Shown here: positions 37,301 through 45,454 of the stretch, one piece after another
How the letters are laid out: each line of letters begins with the position of its first letter
Position numbering within the stretch: position 1 is the first letter of the stretch
Position numbers and translations under genes: made by a program
The notes under the pieces: model-generated
Told to the model about the DNA's origin: nothing
The model's database searches: none
What the model saw: only the letters and a program-made list of their open reading frames with translations
Assembly: GCF_023028105.1 (NCBI RefSeq)
Contig: NZ_CP095494.1
Coordinates: forward strand, 1 to 64,000
Direction: 5' to 3'
DNA: 64,000 bases
DNA from: Halosolutus gelatinilyticus
GTDB taxonomy: Archaea; Halobacteriota; Halobacteria; Halobacteriales; Natrialbaceae

Positions 37301-37557
37301 GCTACGGCGAGGTCATCAAACGCGAGAACGGGAAGGCGATCGTCCGGACGTACACGAACGACGATGGCGCGACGACCATCACGATTGAGGAAGATCCCGA
37401 TACGTGGCGATCGGCGCAGTACAGCATCGCGTCGAGGATCCCGAGATTCGATATCCCGTTCATCGGATCGATCGCGACGCCATCCGCGTTCGGTGGCATG
37501 TCGATCGGGGCGATTGGGATCAGCCTGGTCGTCCACCGACGCCGCACACTTCCCTGA
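34303..37557 (+). CDS. Giant surface protein B: jelly-roll-like head on conserved stalk
   Basis: A 1084-residue paralog of the preceding gene, starting nine bases after it. The leader (MTRKSTPSDANSRWSRLAGT) and hydrophobic segment match. Residues about 55-250 are unrelated to the propeller and look like a concanavalin/LamG-type jelly roll (SVTDGFENYDSGTTPGG, then NNEWVTVQINNVDPSNDTFS). From about 255 (TGTVVDQHGDPVDNATV) it tracks protein A to the C-terminal anchor (VHRRRTLP). The head-coding DNA is again AT-richer. Two different heads on one stalk suggest alternative ligands on host or partner surfaces. Many Asn-x-Ser/Thr sites would allow glycosylation. Confidence 0.7.
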   Translation: MTRKSTPSDANSRWSRLAGTINLSMACSGQLRAIILAFLMVASLPVMSIAYTGFGDGGTAVAASGNSSVTDGFENYDSGTTPGGDWEDTGTAPSEVTMNQSYEGDKSLQVGTSSNNGKVFYRNQSVHATDIDVSVTMYSHSTSETRFALHPEGTDDSRVIVSIVGGDLQIYDGSFTVIDSNVNNNEWVTVQINNVDPSNDTFSLRWESPNSSGEAHDIGSDGTIPDGNLDPELYSGAEAHFDQFGYGIGLGGFSEPITGTVVDQHGDPVDNATVEAWGIAEPALDENDARSLKRQAEDLRDELADPIPEQWDADYDLDAHMDADGTYALVHSESDWGVSSWSTSVSSNVDDPRLQIDSDQTVVISLWDPAEDGGWFDNQVDNSFPGSTTDGEITIRQLGPTGESIDSTTYETEVIATTTGGRITGENEHHGVRTRLPPGVYQAVPEGHPERGYTFVVGDPDELWQAFESDLRDEANRLTGRAERIQSMLQEETIVRETARTDENGEFEIDIASDVVTADVRAMKADGTILDGLEDPSLDDLREAQAGNYNGSFYLPSPTPNTVEPPAEDVQVTVYRSPEVPLGDMQSLSELLAWLEDQRLNETIEDLQSEYDQRFEEMERSTLERIYSNHRMLVETVPGAEGRYLDRSSFGEIQDAESLSTNELSTETTHMQVALANVDQIEPPELPDSPDNLIDLEDGHLSGETPLPPGVDEDTIAVELLPANGQGVETIPEEYWHVESGLFGDNTIVVEDYPVQATDAPAYTLRVRAGSDEGYLDDRIPFVNPGFDGEIPGIRAIDLNTLSPGPNERVSMTLRTSEDTSVDGIDSIDVFGPNGEELNTTIDGDTTRFSTNGKGKHFIRLAITDETGSTFVRSFSVRALEQSRSDPPTVRAEQSTTGPFAIAGEGLDDAEIAVDGDEIRVRAIVPGGEIPGSIHVKPDAVMDGDTHEIDIAVLEGTDERQISTNVEAVIHLDSIAEDADVWRGSPSLLGQPIKWDGGSRYGEVIKRENGKAIVRTYTNDDGATTITIEEDPDTWRSAQYSIASRIPRFDIPFIGSIATPSAFGGMSIGAIGISLVVHRRRTLP

Positions 37558-37566
37558 GGTGATTCC

Positions 37567-39150
37567 ATGCAACGCAGACAATTCCTATCGACGATCGGAG
37601 CAACGGCAGTCGCAAGTACAACCCCATCGTTCATCGGCCCGATTCGGCTCTCGACACCCGAGGTACTGACACCGCTGGCACTCGCTGACGACGTGGATCT
37701 CGACACGTTCGGCACTGAAGGCAACCCGTCGTTCGCTCTCCGCTACGAAAGCGCCGAGGACCGCACGGACCTCCGAAAGTGGGTCGAGTCGACCGACGAG
37801 GGGCACGTGATTCGCGACCTCAAATCGGTCAATATGATCGTCGCAACGGTTCCGTGGTCCGAGGCGGGCCGATCGCGCAAGTTCGGCATCGAGACCTTCG
37901 ACGGCGGATTCGACGACCTTTCGTACCTCGAATTTGCCGACGCGAATACGTTCTTCGAGCGCCCGGAACCGATCGGTCCGGACGGCCTCGCGAGCAGTGC
38001 AGATGACGTGAGCCACGATCTTCGGCTACGTGATCGAATCTCGATCGCGGCCCGAACCGGGCGGACAAGCGTCTCGGACGGTATCGACGGCCTCGCGTTC
38101 GACGGCGACGCACCAGAAACGAATCTCCGGAACGCGCGCCGACACGTACGCGCGGGCGACGGAGTACTCGACACGGTCGATACGTCGACTGCTCGGGTGA
38201 CGATCGCTGATACCGGTGCTGACGACGGCGCACACTTCGATGCCGGTGACGGCACGCTCCGGTTTCATGACGACTCGACCGACTATACCGGCGTCGACGA
38301 TCCGACGGTCGGTGAGGATGGTGCGAGTGCGGTCGCCGACGGAGACGGCCACGGAAGTTGGGTGTCCGCGTGTATCGGCGCGAACAACGCCGACGGCCGG
38401 TACTCCGGGTTCGTTCAGGATGCCGAGTTGGTGATCGCGAAGGTACTCGGCGATGACGGTAGCGGATCGATCGGCGATATCGTCGCCGGCGTCGAGCTGG
38501 CGATCGAGACCAATTCGGACGTGCTCTGCATGTCACTCGGGTCGGCACAATGGTCCGACGCGTTGGCCGCGGCGCTGGCCGACGCGTGGGAGGCGGGCGT
38601 CTTCCCCGTGGTCGCGAGCGGCAACGATCGCTATGCGACGACGTTCGTGGCGCACCCAGCGTCGGCGGAGGACGGCTTCGCGGTCAACGCGACGAACGTC
38701 CCCGAATCAGAGGACAGGGACGACACGGAGATCGCGTACTTCGGGAACGTCGGGCCACACAGCGGCATCGGCGACCTCTCGAACGGCGAATCGGAAGGCG
38801 CGACGCCGCAACTCGCGGCACCGGGTATGAATATCAAAATCGAACCGGTCGGGACGCTGACCGGCACGAGCATGGCCGCACCGATGGTCGCCGGCGCCGC
38901 GGCCGTGCTCGCTGCCGACGGCCACGACAACGAGACGATCCTTGATCGACTCACGACGTGTGCGTACCCGATCCCGAACGCGGGCTACACCGAGACCGAA
39001 AACGGGCTGCTCGACCTTGAAGCGGCGCTCAACGGCGACGAGTACGAGGAAGAACAGGCCAACGTCCGATCGGAAGAAGCCGAGATTCGGGATACGATCA
39101 ACGAGGCCTATTCGGAGACGCGGGGCCGAAAACTCGCTGGGTTGTTCTGA
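37567..39150 (+). CDS. Subtilisin-like serine protease (S8), Tat-exported
   Basis: A 527-residue protein. It begins MQRRQFLSTIGATAVAS, a Tat-like signal with a weak twin-Arg, followed by a propeptide-like region. The S8 triad is complete: Asp about 215 (TIADTGADD), His about 262 (GDGHGSWV) and Ser about 435 (GTSMAAPMVAGAAAVL), with the oxyanion Asn in VASGND. It follows giant protein B by nine bases, so it is probably co-expressed. A role in processing the surface proteins is inferred. Halolysin-type nutrition is an alternative, but the operon context argues against it. Confidence 0.85.
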   Translation: MQRRQFLSTIGATAVASTTPSFIGPIRLSTPEVLTPLALADDVDLDTFGTEGNPSFALRYESAEDRTDLRKWVESTDEGHVIRDLKSVNMIVATVPWSEAGRSRKFGIETFDGGFDDLSYLEFADANTFFERPEPIGPDGLASSADDVSHDLRLRDRISIAARTGRTSVSDGIDGLAFDGDAPETNLRNARRHVRAGDGVLDTVDTSTARVTIADTGADDGAHFDAGDGTLRFHDDSTDYTGVDDPTVGEDGASAVADGDGHGSWVSACIGANNADGRYSGFVQDAELVIAKVLGDDGSGSIGDIVAGVELAIETNSDVLCMSLGSAQWSDALAAALADAWEAGVFPVVASGNDRYATTFVAHPASAEDGFAVNATNVPESEDRDDTEIAYFGNVGPHSGIGDLSNGESEGATPQLAAPGMNIKIEPVGTLTGTSMAAPMVAGAAAVLAADGHDNETILDRLTTCAYPIPNAGYTETENGLLDLEAALNGDEYEEEQANVRSEEAEIRDTINEAYSETRGRKLAGLF

Positions 39151-39151
39151 C

Positions 39152-39976
39152 ATGTCGATGATGACGCGTCGATCGGTGCTCCAGACGGGCGGGACGATCG
39201 CCTTCTTTGGCTGGTGGCCGTTCGGGTCGGACGAGGACGATGATGATCGCGACGACGATCTAAAGTACGACACTAACGGTATCCCTGAGTTTCCTGAGCA
39301 CATCACTGCTCGCGATGACCTCGGCGACTTGGAGAACTACCAGCCGCGACTCGTGGTCGGGTCCCAACAGGCGAGACACGATATGCAGGGGATGTACGGA
39401 TGGATCGCCGAGAGCGAGGAGCACGACGTCGACGCGTACTATTACTGGATCCGATCGAACACCCAGCGATCGATCTTTCAGCACCTCTTTGGATTGGATA
39501 TTGAGTTCAAGGATACGCATTACCTCGATCACGAGCCGATCATCGTCTTCGTCAACTCGGACGGGACAGTTGACAAGGTCGTCTACACGGCCGGCCACCA
39601 CCTCGCGGCAGAACTTGATGGCGAGTGGGGCCGGTTAATCGAGGATCGCGTTGCCGACCGACGAACACACGTCGTCCTCCGGCAAGTCCGGCCGCACAAC
39701 CACTTCATGGAGGCTTCAAGCCTGGAGGACGGTGTCTGGGTCCAGGGCTTCGCAGAGTTCGATAGTTGGCTCGATCGACGAGAAACGTGGTACCGAAACG
39801 GACGCTACGACAACACGGCCAATGTCGCCGTCATGGACCCATTCGAGTTCTACGAGAGCGACGGACGCACGTTCTGGTGGGCTGACGGGACGACCGATGC
39901 GTGGCTCGCGAAAAACGTCTACGTGCGACGGCTCACGATTGGCGATGAACGTGACGAACTTCGATTCGAGGATTGA
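39152..39976 (+). CDS. Tat-exported hypothetical protein
   Basis: A 274-residue protein from the ATG at 39152. The start MSMMTRRSVLQTGGTIAFFG fits a Tat signal, followed by an Asp-rich stretch. The mature part is rich in aromatic and His residues (QQARHDMQGMYGWIAES, then TAGHHLAAELDGEWG, then RQVRPHNHFMEA). Clustered His could bind metal, but no known enzyme motif is complete. It begins two bases after the protease ends. Function unknown; probably an extracytoplasmic component of the same system. Confidence 0.6.
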   Translation: MSMMTRRSVLQTGGTIAFFGWWPFGSDEDDDDRDDDLKYDTNGIPEFPEHITARDDLGDLENYQPRLVVGSQQARHDMQGMYGWIAESEEHDVDAYYYWIRSNTQRSIFQHLFGLDIEFKDTHYLDHEPIIVFVNSDGTVDKVVYTAGHHLAAELDGEWGRLIEDRVADRRTHVVLRQVRPHNHFMEASSLEDGVWVQGFAEFDSWLDRRETWYRNGRYDNTANVAVMDPFEFYESDGRTFWWADGTTDAWLAKNVYVRRLTIGDERDELRFED

Positions 39977-40110
39977 TACCATGACACGACACGCAATCCG
40001 CTACACAGTTGGAGGGATCCCACCACCCCCAGTGGTTCCACCGCCGATAAAACCCTACCACACGACGAGCACCAATCGCCGACCAACCCCTTCATCCGAA
40101 CCTCATTCCA

Positions 40111-41136
40111 ATGAGACCAATCATCAAGAAAGTCGCAACGCTGTTTCTCGTCCTGGCGCTCGTCACGGGCGGCATGGCAGCGTTCGCAGGCACCGCAGCC
40201 GCAGACACCACGACCCTCGCCGGCGACGGCACCGACACCGTTACCGGATTCAACGCATCGTCATCTGACTACATCGAACGCTCGATCAACGCCGACGACG
40301 GTACGAACGGCTTCGACGGCGACGGGACCGAGACGCTGTTCATGAACGTCTCATACGACGGCCACGACTACGCCGAGATCTCTGCGGCCGTCGACGACGG
40401 AACGGCGACGAGCCAGACGGTCAACATGAGCCATGACAAGCTCAAAAAGCTGCCCGGTGATGCCGGTAAAGTCACGACGGTCAACGTCACCACCTGGGGC
40501 GAGAATGCCTCGGGCGACACCACGACGGCGGCGACCGAGTTCTCGGTCGATATCACGTTCGCCGACGACCACGCCGTTCGAACGATCCACTCATCGAACA
40601 ATTCGATCGTCGAGAACATCGAATTGTCCGACGACGATGACGATGGCTGGGTAGCCTCACTGTCAAGTCTCAACCCGCTGTCGAGCAGCGACGAGCTCGT
40701 GACGATCGAGGATGACGTCGGGATCGCCGGCTCGCAGACCGACATCAAGGTCTACTCCGAGGATTCCGACGTGACCGAGGTCATCGACAACCAACTCGAA
40801 GACAGCGAGGACGGCGATCGCGTCGGGATGTTCATGACCAGCGAGGTCGGCGACGGCATCGTGTACGTCTTCGCCAACGAACCCGGTGAGACGATCACCG
40901 GCGACGAGGTCGACGAGGATAAGGATACCTACATCGTCGCCCACGAGGGCGGCCAGATGGACGTTAACCTCGGGTCGGACGACTTCGACGACACCGACGA
41001 GACGGCCTCGCTCTCGCTGACCGCGGGAGAGAAGTTCGATCGCAAAGCACTCCAAGACGATCTGGGCTACTCGTGGAGACAGGCATACGGCCTGAGCTTC
41101 GACACGTTTAGTCTGAGCGATCTCTGGCCGTTCTGA
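40111..41136 (+). CDS. Secreted acidic surface protein
   Basis: A 341-residue protein with a classical Sec signal (KKVATLFLVLALVTGGMAAF, cleaved after GTAAA). The mature chain is Asp/Thr-rich beta structure (GTDTVTGFNASSSDYIERS) with a second half around TDIKVYSEDSDVTEVIDNQL. No C-terminal membrane span is seen, though the last residues are hydrophobic (FDTFSLSDLWPF). It resembles a surface-layer or virion structural protein in composition, without a recognisable family. 134 bases precede it, the largest gap in this operon, so it may have its own promoter and high expression. Confidence 0.55.
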   Translation: MRPIIKKVATLFLVLALVTGGMAAFAGTAAADTTTLAGDGTDTVTGFNASSSDYIERSINADDGTNGFDGDGTETLFMNVSYDGHDYAEISAAVDDGTATSQTVNMSHDKLKKLPGDAGKVTTVNVTTWGENASGDTTTAATEFSVDITFADDHAVRTIHSSNNSIVENIELSDDDDDGWVASLSSLNPLSSSDELVTIEDDVGIAGSQTDIKVYSEDSDVTEVIDNQLEDSEDGDRVGMFMTSEVGDGIVYVFANEPGETITGDEVDEDKDTYIVAHEGGQMDVNLGSDDFDDTDETASLSLTAGEKFDRKALQDDLGYSWRQAYGLSFDTFSLSDLWPF

Positions 41137-41213
41137 CGCGATCGGCCATCTTCCGATCCGATACATCTTTCGCTCCGTCGGCGTACCGTGGTTCGATTCC
41201 ACGGGGAGTGCTT

Positions 41214-41621
41214 ATGGCTACGACTGACAGCTACAGCAGTGTCCAGCCGAAGACGTCTCGCGATCGATCGACTCGTCGACGACTCCGCGAGGCATGCACA
41301 ACCATCCTTGAGGCAGCCTGCCGACCGACGAGTTTCGAGCCCGCCGGCCGGGTCGACCCCGACGGCTACTTTTTCCGATCGGAGGATCACCTCTTTCGAA
41401 AAACGTGGACCCGACAAGTCGCAGACGGCGAAGAGCGCGTCCAACTCCGAACAGACGGCCCCACAAGCACGTGGGAACTTGTCTACCAGGGGCCAGATGG
41501 CCGATCGACGCCGATCGAGACCGACCTCGAACGCGATAAGGCATACACAGAGGCTGAACAGTACATGGCCGAACTCGATCAGGTTCCGATATTCTGCCGA
41601 ACGGGCCGTGCGGTGATGTGA
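41214..41621 (+). CDS. Small cytoplasmic hypothetical protein
   Basis: A 135-residue protein from the ATG at 41214, preceded by GGGGAGTG, a possible ribosome site. The N-terminus is basic (SRDRSTRRRLREACTTILEA) and the rest beta-rich (RVQLRTDGPTSTWELVYQGP), with no signal or membrane span. It is one of the few soluble proteins in the block. An overlapping frame at 41188-41616 has the composition of a shadow and is rejected. Function unknown. Confidence 0.55.
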   Translation: MATTDSYSSVQPKTSRDRSTRRRLREACTTILEAACRPTSFEPAGRVDPDGYFFRSEDHLFRKTWTRQVADGEERVQLRTDGPTSTWELVYQGPDGRSTPIETDLERDKAYTEAEQYMAELDQVPIFCRTGRAVM

Positions 41622-41657
41622 AAATACTCGCATTCCCACAATTCAATTTTCTGAACT

Positions 41658-42362
41658 ATGACACAACCAAAACCTGACCGCTATTCGAGACGGCGAGTGC
41701 TCAGAACATCGGGAATGGCGTTGACCGCGATCGGGGCGTCGGGCTTTGCAGCGACGAGTGCCGCTGCGGAGAGTTCGTCCCTCCCGCAAGGGATTCTCGC
41801 AGACGGCCTCGATGTCGAGGGCGGAGACTTCTGGGCGTTCTTCCGCGGCTTTCGGAGTGCCCGACAAATCCCGTTTTCACGGAAACCCTCGATCGAGAAC
41901 GTCGCGGACTCGATTCGCAACGAGTTCACCGCTAACGAGGAGCACTGGATCGCATACGGCAACTGGCTCATCGACAAGTACGACGTCGAACCGCTCGGGA
42001 CGACGACCGTTCAGGTCGATGTGATCGAGGTAAATCGGCTCAGTGACGATGAGCACGTTCCGACGACGATCCAATCCGAGTATGATGAAACGACCGAGCA
42101 GCTCACCGCGATCGCGTGGGAAATCGGAGAAGCGGAGGATCCTGATTATCAGGTCGGGATCGAGGACAAACACGCTCGACTCGCGACCGAGGACCTCCAG
42201 GAATTCCGGCGTCGGTACATCGACGAATCGGGTGACGGTGAGCACGAACTCCCGGACGGTGAGTACGTGGAAGAACTGAAAGGCCGCTACTGGGACGGCC
42301 TCCGCTTCGGCGAAGACAGCCAGACCGTGATCGAACTCCTGGTCGGCGAGGTGACGTCATGA
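41658..42362 (+). CDS. Tat-exported hypothetical protein
   Basis: A 234-residue protein with an unambiguous Tat signal (SRRRVLRTSGMALTAIGASG, cleavage after SAAA). The mature part contains FRGFRSARQIPFSRKPS and then VQVDVIEVNRLSDDEHVP. It shows loose similarity in layout to the next gene (signal, short amphipathic segment, central beta domain with a YDE turn). Its stop overlaps the next ATG by four bases. Probably an extracytoplasmic component; no enzyme motif is seen. Confidence 0.6.
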   Translation: MTQPKPDRYSRRRVLRTSGMALTAIGASGFAATSAAAESSSLPQGILADGLDVEGGDFWAFFRGFRSARQIPFSRKPSIENVADSIRNEFTANEEHWIAYGNWLIDKYDVEPLGTTTVQVDVIEVNRLSDDEHVPTTIQSEYDETTEQLTAIAWEIGEAEDPDYQVGIEDKHARLATEDLQEFRRRYIDESGDGEHELPDGEYVEELKGRYWDGLRFGEDSQTVIELLVGEVTS

Positions 42363-43105
42363 CGGGGCACCTCGCACGTCCGATCGCCGTCGCCGCGGTC
42401 GTGGTCGCGTTGCTCTCGGTCGCGGCAGTGTCGCCGGCGGCGGCCAGCCACAAGTCGGACTCGAACCCGATCGACGAAATACTCACCGAGGAGGATGACG
42501 AGGGCGGTGACGGGTGGGTCGACAAGGCAAAAGGATACGTCCCGACCTACATCGTCGAGGGGATGGCCATTTTTGATGGCCAGTTACAACGGTTTTACTC
42601 GGGGTTTAGCATCAACCCTCTCTCGGATGATACCCCCTCGAACGCTGAGCTCGCATCGGAGTTCTCCGCTGCGGTAGCTGAGAACAGCGCGACGTACGAG
42701 GCGTTCCTGACGGCCGAAACCGGTCCGTCGAAGGCGTACGACACCCACCGGATCACCTTCGATCATGCGGACAGCGAGGCGCAGACAGTGTATCTCGTCG
42801 GATCGGTTGACAACGGATCTTATGAGGACGTAACGGTGCTCTCGGAAGCAGAGTTCGACGAGACCGGCCGCACGGTCGACGAGGAGTGGGTCGTGGTCGG
42901 GGACGGTGCGAAAGAGTTCCCGGCGCTCACCAAGGAACTCGCAAAGCGAATCGACGACGATCGCGAGATCGATCGGACGCTGCGGGCACAACTCATCGGG
43001 CGGTACTGCGACGTCACAAACCCGATGGGCAACACCTCGCCCGACGACGGGTCCTGCGAGATCCGATCGACCCTCTGGATGGACCACGAGGCAGTTCCCA
43101 ACTGA
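42359..43105 (+). CDS. Sec-exported hypothetical protein
   Basis: A 248-residue protein with a Sec-type signal (PIAVAAVVVALLSVAAVSPA, cleaved after AAA). The mature chain is acidic. It has an amphipathic segment (VPTYIVEGMAIFDGQLQRFY) and a domain around ITFDHADSEAQTVYLVGSVD. Two Cys near the C-terminus (GRYCDVTNP and DGSCEIRS) could form a disulfide outside the cell. The start overlaps the stop of the preceding gene, suggesting an interacting pair. No known family. Confidence 0.55.
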   Translation: MTGHLARPIAVAAVVVALLSVAAVSPAAASHKSDSNPIDEILTEEDDEGGDGWVDKAKGYVPTYIVEGMAIFDGQLQRFYSGFSINPLSDDTPSNAELASEFSAAVAENSATYEAFLTAETGPSKAYDTHRITFDHADSEAQTVYLVGSVDNGSYEDVTVLSEAEFDETGRTVDEEWVVVGDGAKEFPALTKELAKRIDDDREIDRTLRAQLIGRYCDVTNPMGNTSPDDGSCEIRSTLWMDHEAVPN

Positions 43106-43115
43106 TCTGATACCC

Positions 43116-43445
43116 ATGACACGCAAACGACGCAATGGACGTCGACGACGCGTTCGGGGAAGCGACGGAAAGCTCTACGACCCAAAGAAACAGGCCGATA
43201 ACGGCTACCAGGCCCACGAGAATCGAATCCAGACCGCTGCCAGACGCACCCGATGGCGATCGACGGGTGCGATCGGGTGGCTGATCGGGCTCATCACGAG
43301 TCTCGTAAGTGGACTTCTGGGGACTACGACGTGGCTGGTTCGGACGTTGTTGGTTCGGCCGGTGAAGATGATTCTGCGCACGCCAGGATCGCTCCTTGAG
43401 GGCGGGACTACCCGAATCACAGGCCGTCGTCGACGGAGGCGATAG
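43116..43445 (+). CDS. Small basic membrane protein
   Basis: A 109-residue protein from the ATG at 43116. A very basic N-terminus (MTRKRRNGRRRRVRGSDG) and C-terminus (TRITGRRRRRR) flank one or two hydrophobic segments (IGWLIGLITSLVSGLLGTTTW and the following LVRTLLV). Strongly basic ends are unusual in a haloarchaeon and suggest binding to DNA or acidic lipid headgroups on the cytoplasmic face. It starts a cluster of small membrane proteins. Function unknown. Confidence 0.55.
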   Translation: MTRKRRNGRRRRVRGSDGKLYDPKKQADNGYQAHENRIQTAARRTRWRSTGAIGWLIGLITSLVSGLLGTTTWLVRTLLVRPVKMILRTPGSLLEGGTTRITGRRRRRR

Positions 43446-43447
43446 CG

Positions 43448-43846
43448 ATGCCTGCGATTCGCGACGTCGTTCTGTTTCCGGTAACGGTTATAAGACAGGT
43501 CGGACAGATCGCCTCCGGATTATGGTCGTTCGTCCGTACAGTTCGACTTGAGACGTTCATTCCGGAATGGCTCCTCCGACTGACGATCTATGCGATCCCA
43601 AAGGCGATCGCGGGCAAGACCCCGGAGGATCAAATCGAAGGGTCGATCATCCTGATCGGCTGGTCGATCGCCACATCGCTGTTCACGGGATTCCTCACGA
43701 TCGGTTTCGTGCTGTTCTGGGGGATCTTCCTCGGCATCGGAATCGTCCGGTTCAGCGACTGGGGGTCAGCAGCGTGGGATCGCAAACCGTCGATTTCACT
43801 GCCCGGGAAAGGAAGCGACGGGCGTTACAAAACCCGCCGGAGGTAA
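43448..43846 (+). CDS. Small membrane protein
   Basis: A 132-residue protein beginning two bases after the preceding stop. It has a hydrophobic or amphipathic N-terminal part (VVLFPVTVIRQVGQIASGLW) and a long hydrophobic pair at about residues 65-100 (IILIGWSIATSLFTGFLTIG, then FVLFWGIFLGIGIV). The tail is basic (RYKTRRR). It is part of the membrane-protein cluster. No homology is recognised. Confidence 0.55.
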   Translation: MPAIRDVVLFPVTVIRQVGQIASGLWSFVRTVRLETFIPEWLLRLTIYAIPKAIAGKTPEDQIEGSIILIGWSIATSLFTGFLTIGFVLFWGIFLGIGIVRFSDWGSAAWDRKPSISLPGKGSDGRYKTRRR

Positions 43847-43852
43847 CGCTCA

Positions 43853-44200
43853 GTGATCTTTTCCCCGCTGGGTTGGCTCATGGAGCAGCTCGGTCGCGTT
43901 CGCGTCGGCGGCCGTGAAGTTGGCAGCAGGATTCCAACCGAGCACGTCCCGAATCCGGTGCTCAAAGTCGCCTTCTGGCTGATTATCGTCGTTCTCTTCG
44001 TCGACGAGTTCCTGATCCTGGTCGCGATTCTCGGCGGCCCGATCGCGCTGCTCGTCGTGGTCGGATTTGTGGCGACGAGTCTGATCGTCACCCGGACGAA
44101 GCGAGGCTCCAGAGCAAAACGATCGGTCAAATCTCGAGTTTCGAGGTCGATTTCGGGACGCGAGAAGCGGGGGTACCGAACCCGACGCAAAAGCAAGTGA
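43853..44200 (+). CDS. Small membrane protein with basic tail
   Basis: A 115-residue protein from a GTG at 43853. GGAGGT (43839-43844), overlapping the end of the previous gene, supports this start. Two adjacent hydrophobic segments lie at about residues 38-75 (FWLIIVVLFVDEFLILVAIL and GPIALLVVVGFVATSLIV), and a strongly basic tail follows (KRGSRAKRSVKSRVSRS). The topology resembles the preceding two proteins: hairpin in the membrane, basic tail in the cytoplasm. Confidence 0.55.
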   Translation: MIFSPLGWLMEQLGRVRVGGREVGSRIPTEHVPNPVLKVAFWLIIVVLFVDEFLILVAILGGPIALLVVVGFVATSLIVTRTKRGSRAKRSVKSRVSRSISGREKRGYRTRRKSK

Positions 44201-44207
44201 TTCAATC

Positions 44208-44543
44208 ATGCCAAATTCAGGACGAAAACCTCGAGGACAGAATCGTAGTCGAACCAGTACCGGAGGTCCACGCATCGAGAACTTCGAACGGTGGCTCTTC
44301 CGGGCCACAGGAAAAGTGCTGTTCCTGTTCATTTTCTGTGCATTCATCTTCATCGGGATGACCCACGATTTGTTGTTCATCGTGGCTCTCGCGGGGATCG
44401 CCGTATTCCTCTGGGGTGCGGTGATCTTCCCGACCCAAGAGTTCAAACAGACGGGTCAGTACCTCTGGAGCGGCCGCGCCGGCGAGGATGTCCACAGCCT
44501 GTGGTGCCGGATCTTGCCGTGGCGAGGGGGTGGTCGTCGATGA
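44208..44543 (+). CDS. Small membrane protein
   Basis: A 111-residue protein. A basic N-terminus (GRKPRGQNRSRTSTGG) is followed by two spans (KVLFLFIFCAFIFIGMT and LLFIVALAGIAVFLWGAVIF) and a short tail with Trp/Cys (VHSLWCRILPWRGGGRR). Its stop overlaps the ATG at 44540. It is the fourth consecutive small basic membrane protein, which suggests a membrane scaffold or coat made from several different subunits. Confidence 0.55.
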   Translation: MPNSGRKPRGQNRSRTSTGGPRIENFERWLFRATGKVLFLFIFCAFIFIGMTHDLLFIVALAGIAVFLWGAVIFPTQEFKQTGQYLWSGRAGEDVHSLWCRILPWRGGGRR

Positions 44544-45454
44544 CGCGCTCGATCCAACTCGCGTTGGCGATCGCGCTCGTGGTCTCCGTTGTCGTGCCAA
44601 TCGGCGCGGCGGGCGTGGCGGCTGCCGAAGAGGAGCGTCAGTGTTCGACAGAGGTCTCACACGACGGGTTCCTCACCGACGAGGCCGTGCTCGAGGAGTA
44701 CAACCAAAGCGGATCAGCGTCGGATGTCGAGCACAATACGCGCCTGACAATCGAGGAAACCTCGGCGTTCTACAGGCTGCAAGCCGAGAACCCGAATTCA
44801 TACTGCGTTCACATCACTGCGGAGGTCTCGGCAGAGATCCTCCCGCCGACGAATCTTGGCACCGTCGAGTCGAACAACGGGAACACGAAAGCGGAGTGGA
44901 TCGATATCCACGACTTCGACCAACAGGAGGCCCATACCGAGATATCGTTCGTGATGCCCTCGAATTCGACCGTGCTGTTCGCTCCCTCGAAGCCGACGGT
45001 GCTCCTCCCAGCATGGCGAGATAGCCGAAAGCACGATGCAGAGGGAATCATCAAGACAGTCTCTGAGTGGCTGGGGGATGGCGATCTCGAAAAGCGCACG
45101 TACACGTTCACAGCAGACGGTTCTCCGTCGGTGACGGTCCCGCTGGTGAATGACGAGAATGACGAACAACGGATCGACGATTGGAACGCTGTCTACCGGA
45201 CGTCGAAGTCTGAGCCATGGGCGCCGGTCGATCGGAACAGCGACGATCCGGTGTTCTACCAGGAGGTCGACGATGGTGAGAAAATCCGATTCTATTTCAA
45301 CGACGAGACCGCCGAAGTTGAGTTCAAAGCCAACCCGACTGTACCGGATAAGGCGATCGCCGAGTACCGATCGTTCCGCCGATCGCTCCACGATCTCGGC
45401 GACTTCTGGCCGTTCGGAATGGTCGTCCCGATCTCCGGGGTGGTGACATGGTAA
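44540..45454 (+). CDS. Sec-exported protein, possible spike-like ectodomain
   Basis: A 304-residue protein from the ATG at 44540. A Sec signal (LALAIALVVSVVVPIGAAGV, ending AAAEEE) precedes a beta-rich ectodomain (HITAEVSAEILPPTNLGTVE, then RTYTFTADGSPSVTVPLV) with Cys at RQCSTEV and SYCVHIT. The C-terminal end is only mildly hydrophobic (FWPFGMVVPISGVVTW), so it may anchor in the membrane or be held by the next protein. Its stop overlaps the following ATG. Function unknown. Confidence 0.55.
   Translation: MTRSIQLALAIALVVSVVVPIGAAGVAAAEEERQCSTEVSHDGFLTDEAVLEEYNQSGSASDVEHNTRLTIEETSAFYRLQAENPNSYCVHITAEVSAEILPPTNLGTVESNNGNTKAEWIDIHDFDQQEAHTEISFVMPSNSTVLFAPSKPTVLLPAWRDSRKHDAEGIIKTVSEWLGDGDLEKRTYTFTADGSPSVTVPLVNDENDEQRIDDWNAVYRTSKSEPWAPVDRNSDDPVFYQEVDDGEKIRFYFNDETAEVEFKANPTVPDKAIAEYRSFRRSLHDLGDFWPFGMVVPISGVVTW

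Noticed and set aside
30694-37557. A diversity-generating retroelement driving the variable heads
   Set aside because: No reverse transcriptase and no template/variable repeat pair was seen; whole-domain exchange explains the pattern better.
39981-40268. A Pro-rich frame starting at 39981 in the gap before the secreted protein at 40111
   Set aside because: It runs deep into the signal peptide region of the next gene in another frame and becomes Arg/His-rich, as expected of a shadow frame.
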